Assembly (NCBI GenBank): GCA_947503585.1
Contig: CANNEJ010000097.1
Coordinates: 1-6,245 of the forward strand
Length of the DNA stretch: 6,245 nt
DNA from: Anaerolineales bacterium
GTDB taxonomy: Bacteria; Chloroflexota; Anaerolineae; Anaerolineales; UBA11657
Direction of reading: 5' to 3'
Below, one piece after another: positions 1 to 5,760 of this stretch. The notes under the pieces are model-generated. The model did not search any database. It was given only the letters and a program-made list of their open reading frames with translations, and was not told the DNA's origin. Numbering within the stretch: the first letter of the stretch is position 1; the number at the start of each line of letters is the position of its first letter. The position numbers were made by a program, and so were the translations under genes.

Positions 1-125
1 TGGCCGGCCGCCGGCCCAACGACCGAGTCGGAAGCGGGCAGCCGATAGCGCAGCGCTGCGCTGGACTGCGGCGCGGCTGCGGCCAATGCCAGCTCAGGCG
101 CAGCAGCTCATACCGGCCGGGCCCG

Positions 126-149
126 GCGCACTAATTTGCATTGGTGCGC
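126..149 (-). terminator. Hairpin after the last gene, possible terminator without U-tract
   Basis: Ten bases past the final stop codon, the minus strand reads GCGCAC, C, AAT, loop GCAA, ATT, A, GTGCGC. This gives a 6-bp GC-rich stem, one C-A mismatch, three A-T pairs and a GNRA tetraloop. No run of U follows (the next bases are GC-rich), so it is not a classical intrinsic terminator. It could mark an mRNA 3' end or protect it. Confidence 0.35.
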
Positions 150-158
150 TGGCGCAGT

Positions 159-821
159 CTAGGCCCACGCCACAGCCAGCGTGTGGCAGCTGCCATCCGC
201 GCGCGTGATGCTGGCGTCACTGCTGCCGTTGCGGCGCAGCACCAGCTTGCCGCGGTTGTCCATGTTGTCTTCCAGCTGCAGGCTGCCGTGCGCGCGAATG
301 CGCGACTGGCGGAGAAAGCCCGGCAGCAACTCGCTCACAATCAGGCCGGACAGGCGGGCGCTGTAGCTGCCATCGGCGCTTTCAAACTCAAAGTGCGACG
401 GCGCCGGCATGCCCAGCCCAAACAAGCTCACCGTGGTTCCGGTGATTTCTTCCATCCCGCTGAATTTTCCAAGTGCCGGCAGGCTGGCCGTGTAAGAGAT
501 GCGCAGATGCGGCCGCTCGGCCTCCAGGCGCGCATCCACCAGCGCACCGGTGTGCGGGTCGGCTTCAGCCACGGTCTCGCCCGCGCGGTTAAAGCGCGGC
601 TGGTAGTAAGCCGGCCCGTAAGACGAAGACGCGCCCGCAGCGTATTGCGCAATCTGCGCCAGCGCCTCCGCGAACAACTGCTGCGCCAGCAGCGCGCCGG
701 CCGCCTGCAGCCGGCTGGTCTTGTGCATGCGGCGCACCACATAGCCCAGCAGCGAAATGCCTTCTGGCGGTAGTTCGTAGCGTGTGGCGCTGCTGCTGTT
801 GGCGGAGTTGGGCGTGGGCAT
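159..821 (-). CDS. Hypothetical protein, 220 residues, last gene of the operon
   Basis: I do not recognise this family. The chosen ATG (821) lies 7 bases after the oxidoreductase stop. The same frame is open up to 1421, but that part runs antisense-frame through the oxidoreductase and is low-complexity Pro/Arg/Ala/Trp sequence, so it is not used. Residues 1-62 start polar and then look helical (LQAAGALLAQQLFAEALAQI). From about 95 to 220 the sequence alternates hydrophobic and polar residues with many Gly and Asp turns (RISYTASLP, SHFEFESADGSYSARLSG, GKLVLRRNG), as in a beta-barrel or sandwich. There is no signal peptide, membrane helix or Cys pair (only C212). GGAG lies just one base before the ATG, too close for ideal use, so coupled translation is likely. 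A role with the lipophilic substrate of the preceding genes is a guess from context only. Confidence 0.78.
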   Translation of the reverse strand: MPTPNSANSSSATRYELPPEGISLLGYVVRRMHKTSRLQAAGALLAQQLFAEALAQIAQYAAGASSSYGPAYYQPRFNRAGETVAEADPHTGALVDARLEAERPHLRISYTASLPALGKFSGMEEITGTTVSLFGLGMPAPSHFEFESADGSYSARLSGLIVSELLPGFLRQSRIRAHGSLQLEDNMDNRGKLVLRRNGSSDASITRADGSCHTLAVAWA

Positions 822-828
822 GCTCCAG

Positions 829-2373
829 TTACTGCGCGGAAGAAGCGTGCCAGCCGGCAGCCGGCTGTTTATTTTGCGGCAGCTGCCGGGATGCCGGGCC
901 GGCTGCCGCCATGACGGCGCGCGCCACGCGCATGCCGCCCAGTGTAACCCCCGCGGTGGATTGTCCCGGAAAGACCGAGTCGCCCACCAGCCAGGCGTTG
1001 GCAAGTCCGGTGTGCGGCCCGCGCACATTGAAGAGCGATGTTTGCGCAAAGCCGCCAACCATGCCTTGCGCGCGCCCGGTGTAAAACTCAAACGTGAGCG
1101 GTGTGCCGGCCAGGCACAGGCGCGTGGCGGAGCCAAGGCCGGGCACGGCGCGCTCTGCAGCTGCCAGCAGCTGCTGGGTGTAGGCCGCCTTGCGCTCTGC
1201 GTATGCGCTGCCGCCGGCATTGTGCAGCTGCCACCATGGGGCAATTGCGGTGTGCGTGGAAAGGGTGGCGGCGCGCATGCCCGCCGGCGCGCGGCGCGCA
1301 TCCTGCGCATCAGAGAGCGAAACAAAAACGGAGTTGCCCTCGCCCAGCGGCAGGCTGGCGTCCACCACCACTTGATGGTGGTCTGCCAAACCGGCCGGCA
1401 GTGCCTGTGCATCAAGGCCAAGGTACAGCGTGAAGGCGCCCCATGTGGCTGGCCGCCGCTGCACTTCGCGCGTCAACGCCGCGGGCGCCTGCGCTCCCAG
1501 CAGCTCTCGCAATGACCATGGCGTGAGGTTGGCCACCAGGTAATCGCACGGTACACGCAAGCCCTGGCTGGTGCGCACGGCAACCGCGCGGCCGCTGCGC
1601 ACCTCAATCTGTTCAACTGTATGGCGGTAGAAAACTTCGCCGCCATTGGCGCGCAGCCAGTCTGCCAGGGTGGTGGCCAGTGCACCGATGCCGCCGTGCA
1701 CGTGATTCACACCGCGCCGCGGCAGATCCAGCGCGGCGCTGCCGTACAGCGCGTGTGCATTGTGGCTTACGGTTTGCGCGGCAATCAGTAGCTGCGCATC
1801 CAGAAAGGTGTGCAGCTCGCGGCTGGCGCCGTGTGCATTAGCGAGCTGCGCAACCGTGCGCAGCAGGTGCGGCAGCGCCCGCAGCGTTTGCGGCCGCAAG
1901 GCGCTTGCTACAGTAAACAAGTCGCGCGCACTTTCCGGCGGCCACGGGAACGGCCGCGAAGCAATATCCCACGATACATCGGCCAGTTGTTCTTGCGCGC
2001 GCCAAAATCCCGCACTGCCCGGAAACGCTGCCTCGCTTTCGGCCCGCCAGCGCGCGGCATCCGCCCATTGCGTTACCGTGCGCCCGGGCAGGTGCACTAC
2101 CCAAGCCGGATCCACCGGGCTCACCGGCCATTGCAAGTCCAGCGCAGCAGCCACCTGGGCGTGCGGCCCGCCGCCGGAAAATCCGCCGGCCAGCGTTGCG
2201 CCTGAATCAAATCGATAGCCCTTGTGATAGAAGGTGCCGGCACAGCCGCCGGCGTAGACGTGCGCCTCAAGCACCGTTACCTGGTAGCCGCTGCGCGCGA
2301 GGAGGGCGGCCGTGGTGAGGCCGCCGACGCCGGCGCCCACCACAACTACGCGGCGGCCGTCTGCGCTACGCAT
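829..2373 (-). CDS. FAD-dependent phytoene desaturase-family oxidoreductase (CrtI/CrtD/CrtISO type)
   Basis: A 514-residue flavoprotein of the carotenoid desaturase/isomerase superfamily. The N-terminal Rossmann dinucleotide-binding site is VVVVGAGVGGLTTAALLARS (G13, G15, G18), with the ribose-binding acid E36 in VTVLEA. It is followed by GGCAGTFYHKGYRFDSGAT, typical of CrtISO/CrtD-like members. The mid-region HVHGGIGALATTLADWLRAN is the usual CrtI-family helix before the second part of the FAD domain. The C-terminal FAD signature is LVGDSVFPGQSTAGVTLGG (462-480). Members desaturate, isomerise or oxidise carotenoids and related polyprenoids at the membrane. I cannot tell which reaction applies, and no crtB or other carotenoid gene is in view, so no symbol is given. 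ATG 2373 lies 15 bases after the SRPBCC stop. The C-terminal tail after about residue 490 (Gln/Ala-rich) looks dispensable. Confidence 0.9.
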   Translation of the reverse strand: MRSADGRRVVVVGAGVGGLTTAALLARSGYQVTVLEAHVYAGGCAGTFYHKGYRFDSGATLAGGFSGGGPHAQVAAALDLQWPVSPVDPAWVVHLPGRTVTQWADAARWRAESEAAFPGSAGFWRAQEQLADVSWDIASRPFPWPPESARDLFTVASALRPQTLRALPHLLRTVAQLANAHGASRELHTFLDAQLLIAAQTVSHNAHALYGSAALDLPRRGVNHVHGGIGALATTLADWLRANGGEVFYRHTVEQIEVRSGRAVAVRTSQGLRVPCDYLVANLTPWSLRELLGAQAPAALTREVQRRPATWGAFTLYLGLDAQALPAGLADHHQVVVDASLPLGEGNSVFVSLSDAQDARRAPAGMRAATLSTHTAIAPWWQLHNAGGSAYAERKAAYTQQLLAAAERAVPGLGSATRLCLAGTPLTFEFYTGRAQGMVGGFAQTSLFNVRGPHTGLANAWLVGDSVFPGQSTAGVTLGGMRVARAVMAAAGPASRQLPQNKQPAAGWHASSAQ

Positions 2374-2388
2374 CGGTAGCCGCGCTGC

Positions 2389-2829
2389 TCATTTCTCCAG
2401 CGCGCGGCGCGTGGCCCAGCCCCGGTACCAAAACAAAAAGCCCAGCGCGGGCGCGTTGAAGAGCAGGCGGCTCAGCACGCCCCGCCAGCCGCTGTCGTGC
2501 TCGTATTCCACATGCTCGTGTACGCGCACGCCGCCGCTTACTTCGTCAAAGGTGTGCGTGTGCTGCCACGCGCGCAGCGGGCCGCGCGCTTGCGTGTCTG
2601 TAAAACCGCGCTGTGGCACCACATTGCTGTGCACCGCGCGCCAGCGCACCGGCAGCGGCCCAAACCAAAGCGTGAACTCGGCAATGGAGCCGTTGGCCAT
2701 GGGCTCCACCAAATGCAGCTGCGCCACAATTGGCGGCGGCGAAAGCAGCTTCAGCGCGCGCGCATCGTGGTGAAAGTCCGCCACTGCTGCCAGTGACGCG
2801 CGCACCGTAAATGTGTAATCAAAAATCAC
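2389..2829 (-). CDS. SRPBCC (START/Bet v 1-like) ligand-binding family protein
   Basis: A 146-residue protein with the SRPBCC pattern: an opening strand (FDYTFTVRAS) and helix (LAAVADFHHD), an antiparallel sheet in the middle (AEFTLWFGPLPVRWRAVHSN; HTHTFDEVSGGVRVHEHVEY), and a long C-terminal helix with a hydrophobic, aromatic face (RLLFNAPALGFLFWYRG). Such proteins bind hydrophobic small molecules or act as cyclases or dehydratases. Polyketide cyclase and coenzyme Q-binding proteins are relatives. I start it at GTG 2829, which shares the tetranucleotide GTGA with the MFS stop and has GGGA about 8 bases upstream. The frame stays open farther up inside the MFS gene, but that extension is out-of-frame MFS sequence with no domain. 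Placement just before a carotenoid-type oxidoreductase suggests a shared lipophilic substrate (inference). Confidence 0.85.
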   Translation of the reverse strand: MIFDYTFTVRASLAAVADFHHDARALKLLSPPPIVAQLHLVEPMANGSIAEFTLWFGPLPVRWRAVHSNVVPQRGFTDTQARGPLRAWQHTHTFDEVSGGVRVHEHVEYEHDSGWRGVLSRLLFNAPALGFLFWYRGWATRRALEK

Positions 2830-4022
2830 GGCAGTCCCGCCGCTTCTTGCGCAGCCGGCAGACTGGCGGCTGCGCCGCCCAGCACCGCCAACCCATACAT
2901 GAGCACACCCAGCATCAACAGCGCACCACTCAAAGCCGGCCAGGCTGCGCCCGCTGCACCCAGCACCCAGCCGCCCCAGATGGGCGCTACGATGCGTGAG
3001 AAGGCATCGACCGACGCAGACAAACCGAGCACGCCGCCGCGTTCTTCTGCGCTGACCGTGCGCGTGTACAGGCTCTGCAGCGAAGGATTGACCACGCCGC
3101 CGCCGAATGCCGTAAGCATCAAAGTGCCAAACAGCGCCCACCACGGCTGGATCAGGCCCACTCCCAGCAGCCCCAGCCCAAGCGTGGCCGAGCCAAGAAA
3201 TATCAGGCGCTGCTCGCCCACGAGCTTCACCATGCGTGGCAGAACCACCACCTGCGCAATCACTACCAGAATCCCCACATAGCCCAGCATATAGCCGGTT
3301 TGTTCCACATTGAAACCAAACTTTTCTTTGGCGAACAGTGCGAAGGTGGTTTGGAAAATTGCAAAGCCGATATTGAAAATCAGGCCGTACGCCAGCAGGC
3401 GTGTGAGCAGTGAGTTAGACAAGGTATGGCGCAGCGCAGCCAGCGTAAAACTGCGCCGTGCGACGGGTGCGGTGCTGGGTTGGCGCGTCTCTGGCAGCAG
3501 CACAATCGTCACCACAATCGAGATGGCAGAAATTGCGGCTGCGGCAAACGCCGGCACCGCGTTGCCCCAGCGCGAGAGCAGGCCGCCAAACGCTGGTCCC
3601 AGAATGAATCCCAGCCCGAATGCAGCGCCAATCAGCCCATAAGATTTGGCGCGGTCCTTTTCCTCTGTCACATCTGCAATCGCTGCCTGCGCAATCGATA
3701 GATTGCCGCCGGTGAAGCCATCCAAAATGCGTGCGGCAAACAGCAGCGGCAGGCTGTTCGCGAAGCCCATCAGCACGAAGCCCGCAAACGTGCCGAGCTG
3801 CGAAATGATCAGGAGCGGCTTGCGGCCAAAGCGGTCAGACAACCGACCCAGAACAGGCGCTCCAATCAGCTGCATCGCAGAATATGATGCGGTCAGCAGC
3901 CCGATTGCCAGCGGACTGGCGTTGAACGAAATTGCAAATGTGGGTAGCAGCGGGATGATTATTCCAAAGCCCACCAAATCAATAAATACGACCAAGAAGA
4001 TTGGCAGCAGGCGCTTATTCAT
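2826..4022 (-). CDS. MFS drug/metabolite exporter, DHA1 (TetA-like) family
   Basis: A 398-residue, 12-helix major facilitator, the usual length for proton-driven DHA1 exporters in the inner membrane. Helix 1 holds FIDLVGFGIIIPLLP with an acidic D15, as in TetA. Motif A is GRLSDRFGRKP at 59-69 (D63, R67 and K68 present) in the loop between helices 2 and 3. R98 in ARILDGFTGG corresponds to motif B in helix 4. The antiporter motif C is GLGFILGPAFGG at 136-147 in helix 5. A degenerate second motif A is expected near 260-270 (LPRMVKLVGEQR). ATG 4022 is a good start: it gives the family's short N-terminus, with GAG about 11 bases upstream. The substrate cannot be read from sequence. TetA-like matches in environmental bacteria are usually general exporters, so tetracycline resistance should not be assumed. 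Its last four bases overlap the start of the SRPBCC gene. Confidence 0.93.
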   Translation of the reverse strand: MNKRLLPIFLVVFIDLVGFGIIIPLLPTFAISFNASPLAIGLLTASYSAMQLIGAPVLGRLSDRFGRKPLLIISQLGTFAGFVLMGFANSLPLLFAARILDGFTGGNLSIAQAAIADVTEEKDRAKSYGLIGAAFGLGFILGPAFGGLLSRWGNAVPAFAAAAISAISIVVTIVLLPETRQPSTAPVARRSFTLAALRHTLSNSLLTRLLAYGLIFNIGFAIFQTTFALFAKEKFGFNVEQTGYMLGYVGILVVIAQVVVLPRMVKLVGEQRLIFLGSATLGLGLLGVGLIQPWWALFGTLMLTAFGGGVVNPSLQSLYTRTVSAEERGGVLGLSASVDAFSRIVAPIWGGWVLGAAGAAWPALSGALLMLGVLMYGLAVLGGAAASLPAAQEAAGLP

Positions 4023-4045
4023 TTGTAGTTCTCAGTGTGGACTCG

Positions 4046-4225
4046 TTAGATTGGCACAAAATACGAAATGGGTTGGCCCGTTCGATGCACGCCTTTTATT
4101 GCACTGCGCTGCCCCCCGGGCGGAGTCTGCAGTGTTGCGGGCACCCGCACGAGTTGCTGCCGGTGCAGCCGGACGCCGGAAAGTAGCAACAGGCTTGCAT
4201 AGTAAAGCAGCCAGCCGGCGCTCAT
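4046..4225 (-). CDS. Possible small single-pass membrane protein
   Basis: Open frame of 59 residues whose ATG overlaps the selenoprotein stop in an ATGA junction (start 4225, stop 4224-4222), a common sign of translational coupling. Residues 4-18 (GWLLYYASLLLLSGV) are long and hydrophobic enough for one membrane helix. A basic stretch (R19, H21, R22) follows, then a polar, Pro/Gly-containing tail that ends 23 bases before the MFS start. I recognise no family. The hydrophobic start and the overlap support a real gene. The tail has no clear domain and less typical codons, so it could instead be a chance frame in a leader region. If real, it would be a membrane partner of the selenoprotein or the exporter. 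Confidence 0.4.
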   Translation of the reverse strand: MSAGWLLYYASLLLLSGVRLHRQQLVRVPATLQTPPGGQRSAIKGVHRTGQPISYFVPI

Positions 4226-4803
4226 AAGTTGCGCGCTTCCCATGCCCGATGCGCGGCCAGCACGGCTGGAATATCCGCGTGATCACCGGCAACCGCGCTA
4301 ACTTGCGCGAACTCCACAATGCCTGCCCGGGAGATCACAAAGGTGCCGCCGAGCTGCCGCACGTCTCCCGTTGGCTGTGATTGCCGGTGCCCGCCGCGCA
4401 TCGCGCGCCACCCGTGCTTCATAGTTTGTATGTTTACGAGGTCTGTCAGCGCGCCTACCCGCAGGCCGTAGGCGGTGTGCGCCAAAGGCTCAGGCAGTGA
4501 AATGCAATTTGCTTGCGGTGCCAGCTGCGGGCAGTAGCGTTGGGCATGTTTGGGTTCACCGATGCCAACCACCACGACGCGCAGGCCTGCCGCCTCAATT
4601 TCTGTTTGATGCCGGCCCAACTGGGCCAGCCATTCACGGCAGAACATTCAGCCAAAGTGACGCAAAAATGTAAGTAACAGCGGACCCGCCGCCCACAGCT
4701 CCGCGAGTACGGCGGGCGCACCCGCCGCATCAAGCAGTGTAAGACTGGGTGCCACGCTGCCCACTCGCAGCGGTTCGGTGCCCGTAAAATTTGAATGCGT
4801 CAT
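4222..4803 (-). CDS. Peroxiredoxin-like (PRXL2/AhpC-TSA family) selenoprotein, UxxC, read through TGA at 4648-4650
   Basis: Predicted 193-residue thioredoxin-fold oxidoreductase with selenocysteine at residue 52. The frame begins at ATG 4803, runs 51 codons to LRHFG, meets TGA, and continues in the same frame as MFCREWL for 141 more codons. It aligns along its whole length with the second domain of the upstream gene: LRHFG-(TGA)-MFCREWL matches MRHFGCIFCREWL, so the TGA sits exactly on the first active-site Cys and gives U52-M-F-C55. Both halves keep family features (VGSVAPSLTLLDAAG near the start; GGTF, AGDH at 173-175 near the end), which argues against decay. A stem-loop of bacterial SECIS form follows the TGA. 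The family reduces peroxides or other small oxidants, or acts in thiol exchange; the substrate here is unknown. A Met codon directly after the TGA would make software call a false 141-residue gene. No strong Shine-Dalgarno is seen; the 10-base gap to the upstream gene suggests translational coupling. Confidence 0.87.
4611..4630 (-). promoter_or_regulatory. Candidate bacterial SECIS stem-loop in the coding region
   Basis: Seventeen bases after the TGA, the minus-strand RNA reads GCUGGCCC (4630-4623), loop AGUU (4622-4619), GGGCCGGC (4618-4611). This gives an 8-bp stem with one internal U-G wobble. If G4631 bulges, two more pairs (U4632-A4610, A4633-U4609) extend it. A G within the first two loop bases, a short loop, and a loop starting about 25 bases after the UGA all fit the published bacterial SECIS consensus. 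The homologous stretch of the Cys paralogue (after 5246) has a similar protein sequence (EWL) but forms no comparable stem, which suggests selection on RNA structure here. Folding was done by eye. Confidence 0.78.
4648..4650 (-). other. In-frame UGA predicted to be recoded as selenocysteine
   Basis: TGA codon 52 of the peroxiredoxin-like gene, occupying the position of the first Cys in the CxxC of the adjacent paralogue. The resolving Cys (C55) is kept, giving UxxC. The regulator (4814), MFS gene (2826), SRPBCC gene (2389) and this gene itself (4222) all end at TGA, so TGA is a working stop in this genome. The recoding must therefore be local, as in selenocysteine insertion. Whether the host has selA, selB, selC and selD cannot be seen here. 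Confidence 0.83.
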
Positions 4804-4813
4804 TGTGGACGCT

Positions 4814-5683
4814 TCAGGCTGGAGAAGTTGCTTGAAAGGCGCTGCGCACTGAAGCAACAAATGTGTCGGGCGAAGGATGATCACCGGCGTGGCTTCCGTA
4901 AAATGAATAGCGCACCATGCCAGTCCTGTCGATGGCAAAAACGCCGCTCAGCATGGATATGTCGCCGGTGGTTTCACCCTGCATCTGGCCTGAGCGTGCC
5001 GCGCGCACTACGGAAGAAATTACGGACGGGCCGGCTAATTGCAGGAGGCTGCCCCGTTTAATTCCATAAATTTGGTGCGCAGTGATGCCCTGCGACATAA
5101 GGCATAGTGCGCCGGGAGCAAGTTGCGAGGCAACCGGCAGCGCGTGGTCGGCATCTCCCAGCCCAACCACAATCGGAATGATATTGGCAGCCCGCAGTGC
5201 CGGCACACAGCTCTCCAGCTTGTGCAGCCACTCGCGGCAGAAGATGCAGCCGAAATGGCGCATCAGGCAAATAACTATGTTGGAACCACCCCAGATGGAC
5301 GCGAGTTCCACCGGCTCCCCATGCGAGTCGTGCAGTGTGAGATTGGGCGCCGGCATGCCAGCCAGCAGCATGGCACCTTCGCGGCGTTGAATCGGTGCCT
5401 CATCTGCGGCCGGGTCGGCGCCAGTGCTGCGCAAGTGCAGCAGCTGCTCAGCAGCCCGGCTGATGGATAAGCCCTCAGATGTGCGTGCCTTTAACCAAAG
5501 CAGCGTGCGCACATCGTAATCAGAATACAGGCGGTAGCCTTGACTACCGCGCAGCGGTGTTGGCAGGCCGTAGCGCCGCTCCCAAGCCCGCAGCGTAACT
5601 GGCGCAATCCCCACTAGATTGGCAACTGCTTTCACATTGTAATGGGGTAAATGCGCAGTGGATTGATTAGGCGGATTCTCCAT
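4814..5683 (-). CDS. MerR-type HTH regulator fused to a PRXL2/AhpC-TSA-like redox domain
   Basis: Predicted redox-responsive transcription factor of 289 residues (from the ATG at 5683). Residues 15-81 are a MerR winged helix-turn-helix: YNVKAVANLVGIAPVTLRAW, then ERRYGLP and GYRLYS. This is the signature of the LitR/CarH/CarA branch, which usually carries a C-terminal B12-binding domain. Here that domain is absent. After a linker (about 85-105), residues 106-289 form a thioredoxin-fold peroxiredoxin-like domain with the active-site segment MRHFGCIFCREWL (C146, C149; a further Cys at 139) and a late G-x-F-x-I-D-x-x-G strand pair ending in AGDH. The frame also opens from a TTG at 5701. I prefer the ATG because a possible -10 (TATATT) lies between the two, and no clear Shine-Dalgarno supports either. 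The stop lies 10 bases before the selenoprotein start, so the two are probably cotranscribed. Domain identities are seen directly; redox sensing through the Cys pair is inferred. Confidence 0.9.
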   Translation of the reverse strand: MENPPNQSTAHLPHYNVKAVANLVGIAPVTLRAWERRYGLPTPLRGSQGYRLYSDYDVRTLLWLKARTSEGLSISRAAEQLLHLRSTGADPAADEAPIQRREGAMLLAGMPAPNLTLHDSHGEPVELASIWGGSNIVICLMRHFGCIFCREWLHKLESCVPALRAANIIPIVVGLGDADHALPVASQLAPGALCLMSQGITAHQIYGIKRGSLLQLAGPSVISSVVRAARSGQMQGETTGDISMLSGVFAIDRTGMVRYSFYGSHAGDHPSPDTFVASVRSAFQATSPA

Positions 5684-5760
5684 CGGCAGAATATATCGCA
5701 ATAAAAATCTTTTGTCTCGAATTTGTACAATCTTTTTAGATAGATGTATATCCTGTAAAT
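5684..5760 (-). promoter_or_regulatory. AT-rich promoter/operator region of the operon, possibly divergent
   Basis: This stretch is far richer in A/T than its surroundings. On the minus strand, GAGACA (5718-5713), 17 bases, TATATT (5695-5690) places a transcription start at or next to ATG 5683, giving a leaderless or near-leaderless message. An alternative is TTGTAC (5730-5725), 18 bases, TTTTAT (5706-5701). A perfect palindrome TTGTACAA lies at 5723-5730, and AATCTTTT is directly repeated at 5706 and 5729. MerR proteins bind dyads in over-long promoter spacers, so the palindrome is a plausible operator for the fusion protein (inference). On the plus strand, TTGTAC (5723-5728), 18 bases, TATATC (5747-5752) could fire away from the operon. 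Confidence 0.4.
5723..5730. promoter_or_regulatory. Palindrome TTGTACAA, candidate operator
   Basis: A perfect 8-base dyad 40 bases upstream of the regulator's ATG, roughly midway between the two possible divergent start sites. No second copy was noticed elsewhere in the window. Autoregulation by the MerR-type protein is an inference from position. Confidence 0.3.

Noticed and set aside
1..125. Minus-strand open frame with a weakly RNase T2-like stretch (YELLRLSW).
   Set aside because: The frame has no start codon after its upstream stop (TAG at 132-134), and the essential HGLWP motif is absent.
822..1421. 600-base N-terminal extension of the 159-821 gene.
   Set aside because: It lies wholly inside the well-supported oxidoreductase on the same strand in another frame, and has biased, low-information composition.
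141..1515. Long plus-strand frames opposite the oxidoreductase and last gene.
   Set aside because: They are Arg/Ala/Gln-rich antisense shadows of high-GC genes with no motif.
2830..3144. N-terminal extension of the SRPBCC frame.
   Set aside because: It overlaps the MFS C-terminus out of frame and adds no domain. The SRPBCC fold begins right at GTG 2829.
4648..4650. In-frame TGA as a genetic-code reassignment (TGA = Trp or Gly).
   Set aside because: Several neighbouring genes end in TGA at sensible lengths, including overlap junctions GTGA and ATGA, and Trp and Gly use normal codons. The position matches a redox Cys, which points to Sec.
4222..4938. The split gene as a pseudogene or sequencing error.
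   Set aside because: Only one stop is present, it lies precisely at the active-site Cys column, both halves are otherwise intact and in the same frame, and a SECIS-like hairpin follows. A read error TGC to TGA remains formally possible.
4804..4938. Upstream extension of the peroxiredoxin-like frame to 4938.
   Set aside because: It overlaps the C-terminus of the regulator in another frame, shows no family similarity, and the paralogue comparison supports the ATG at 4803.
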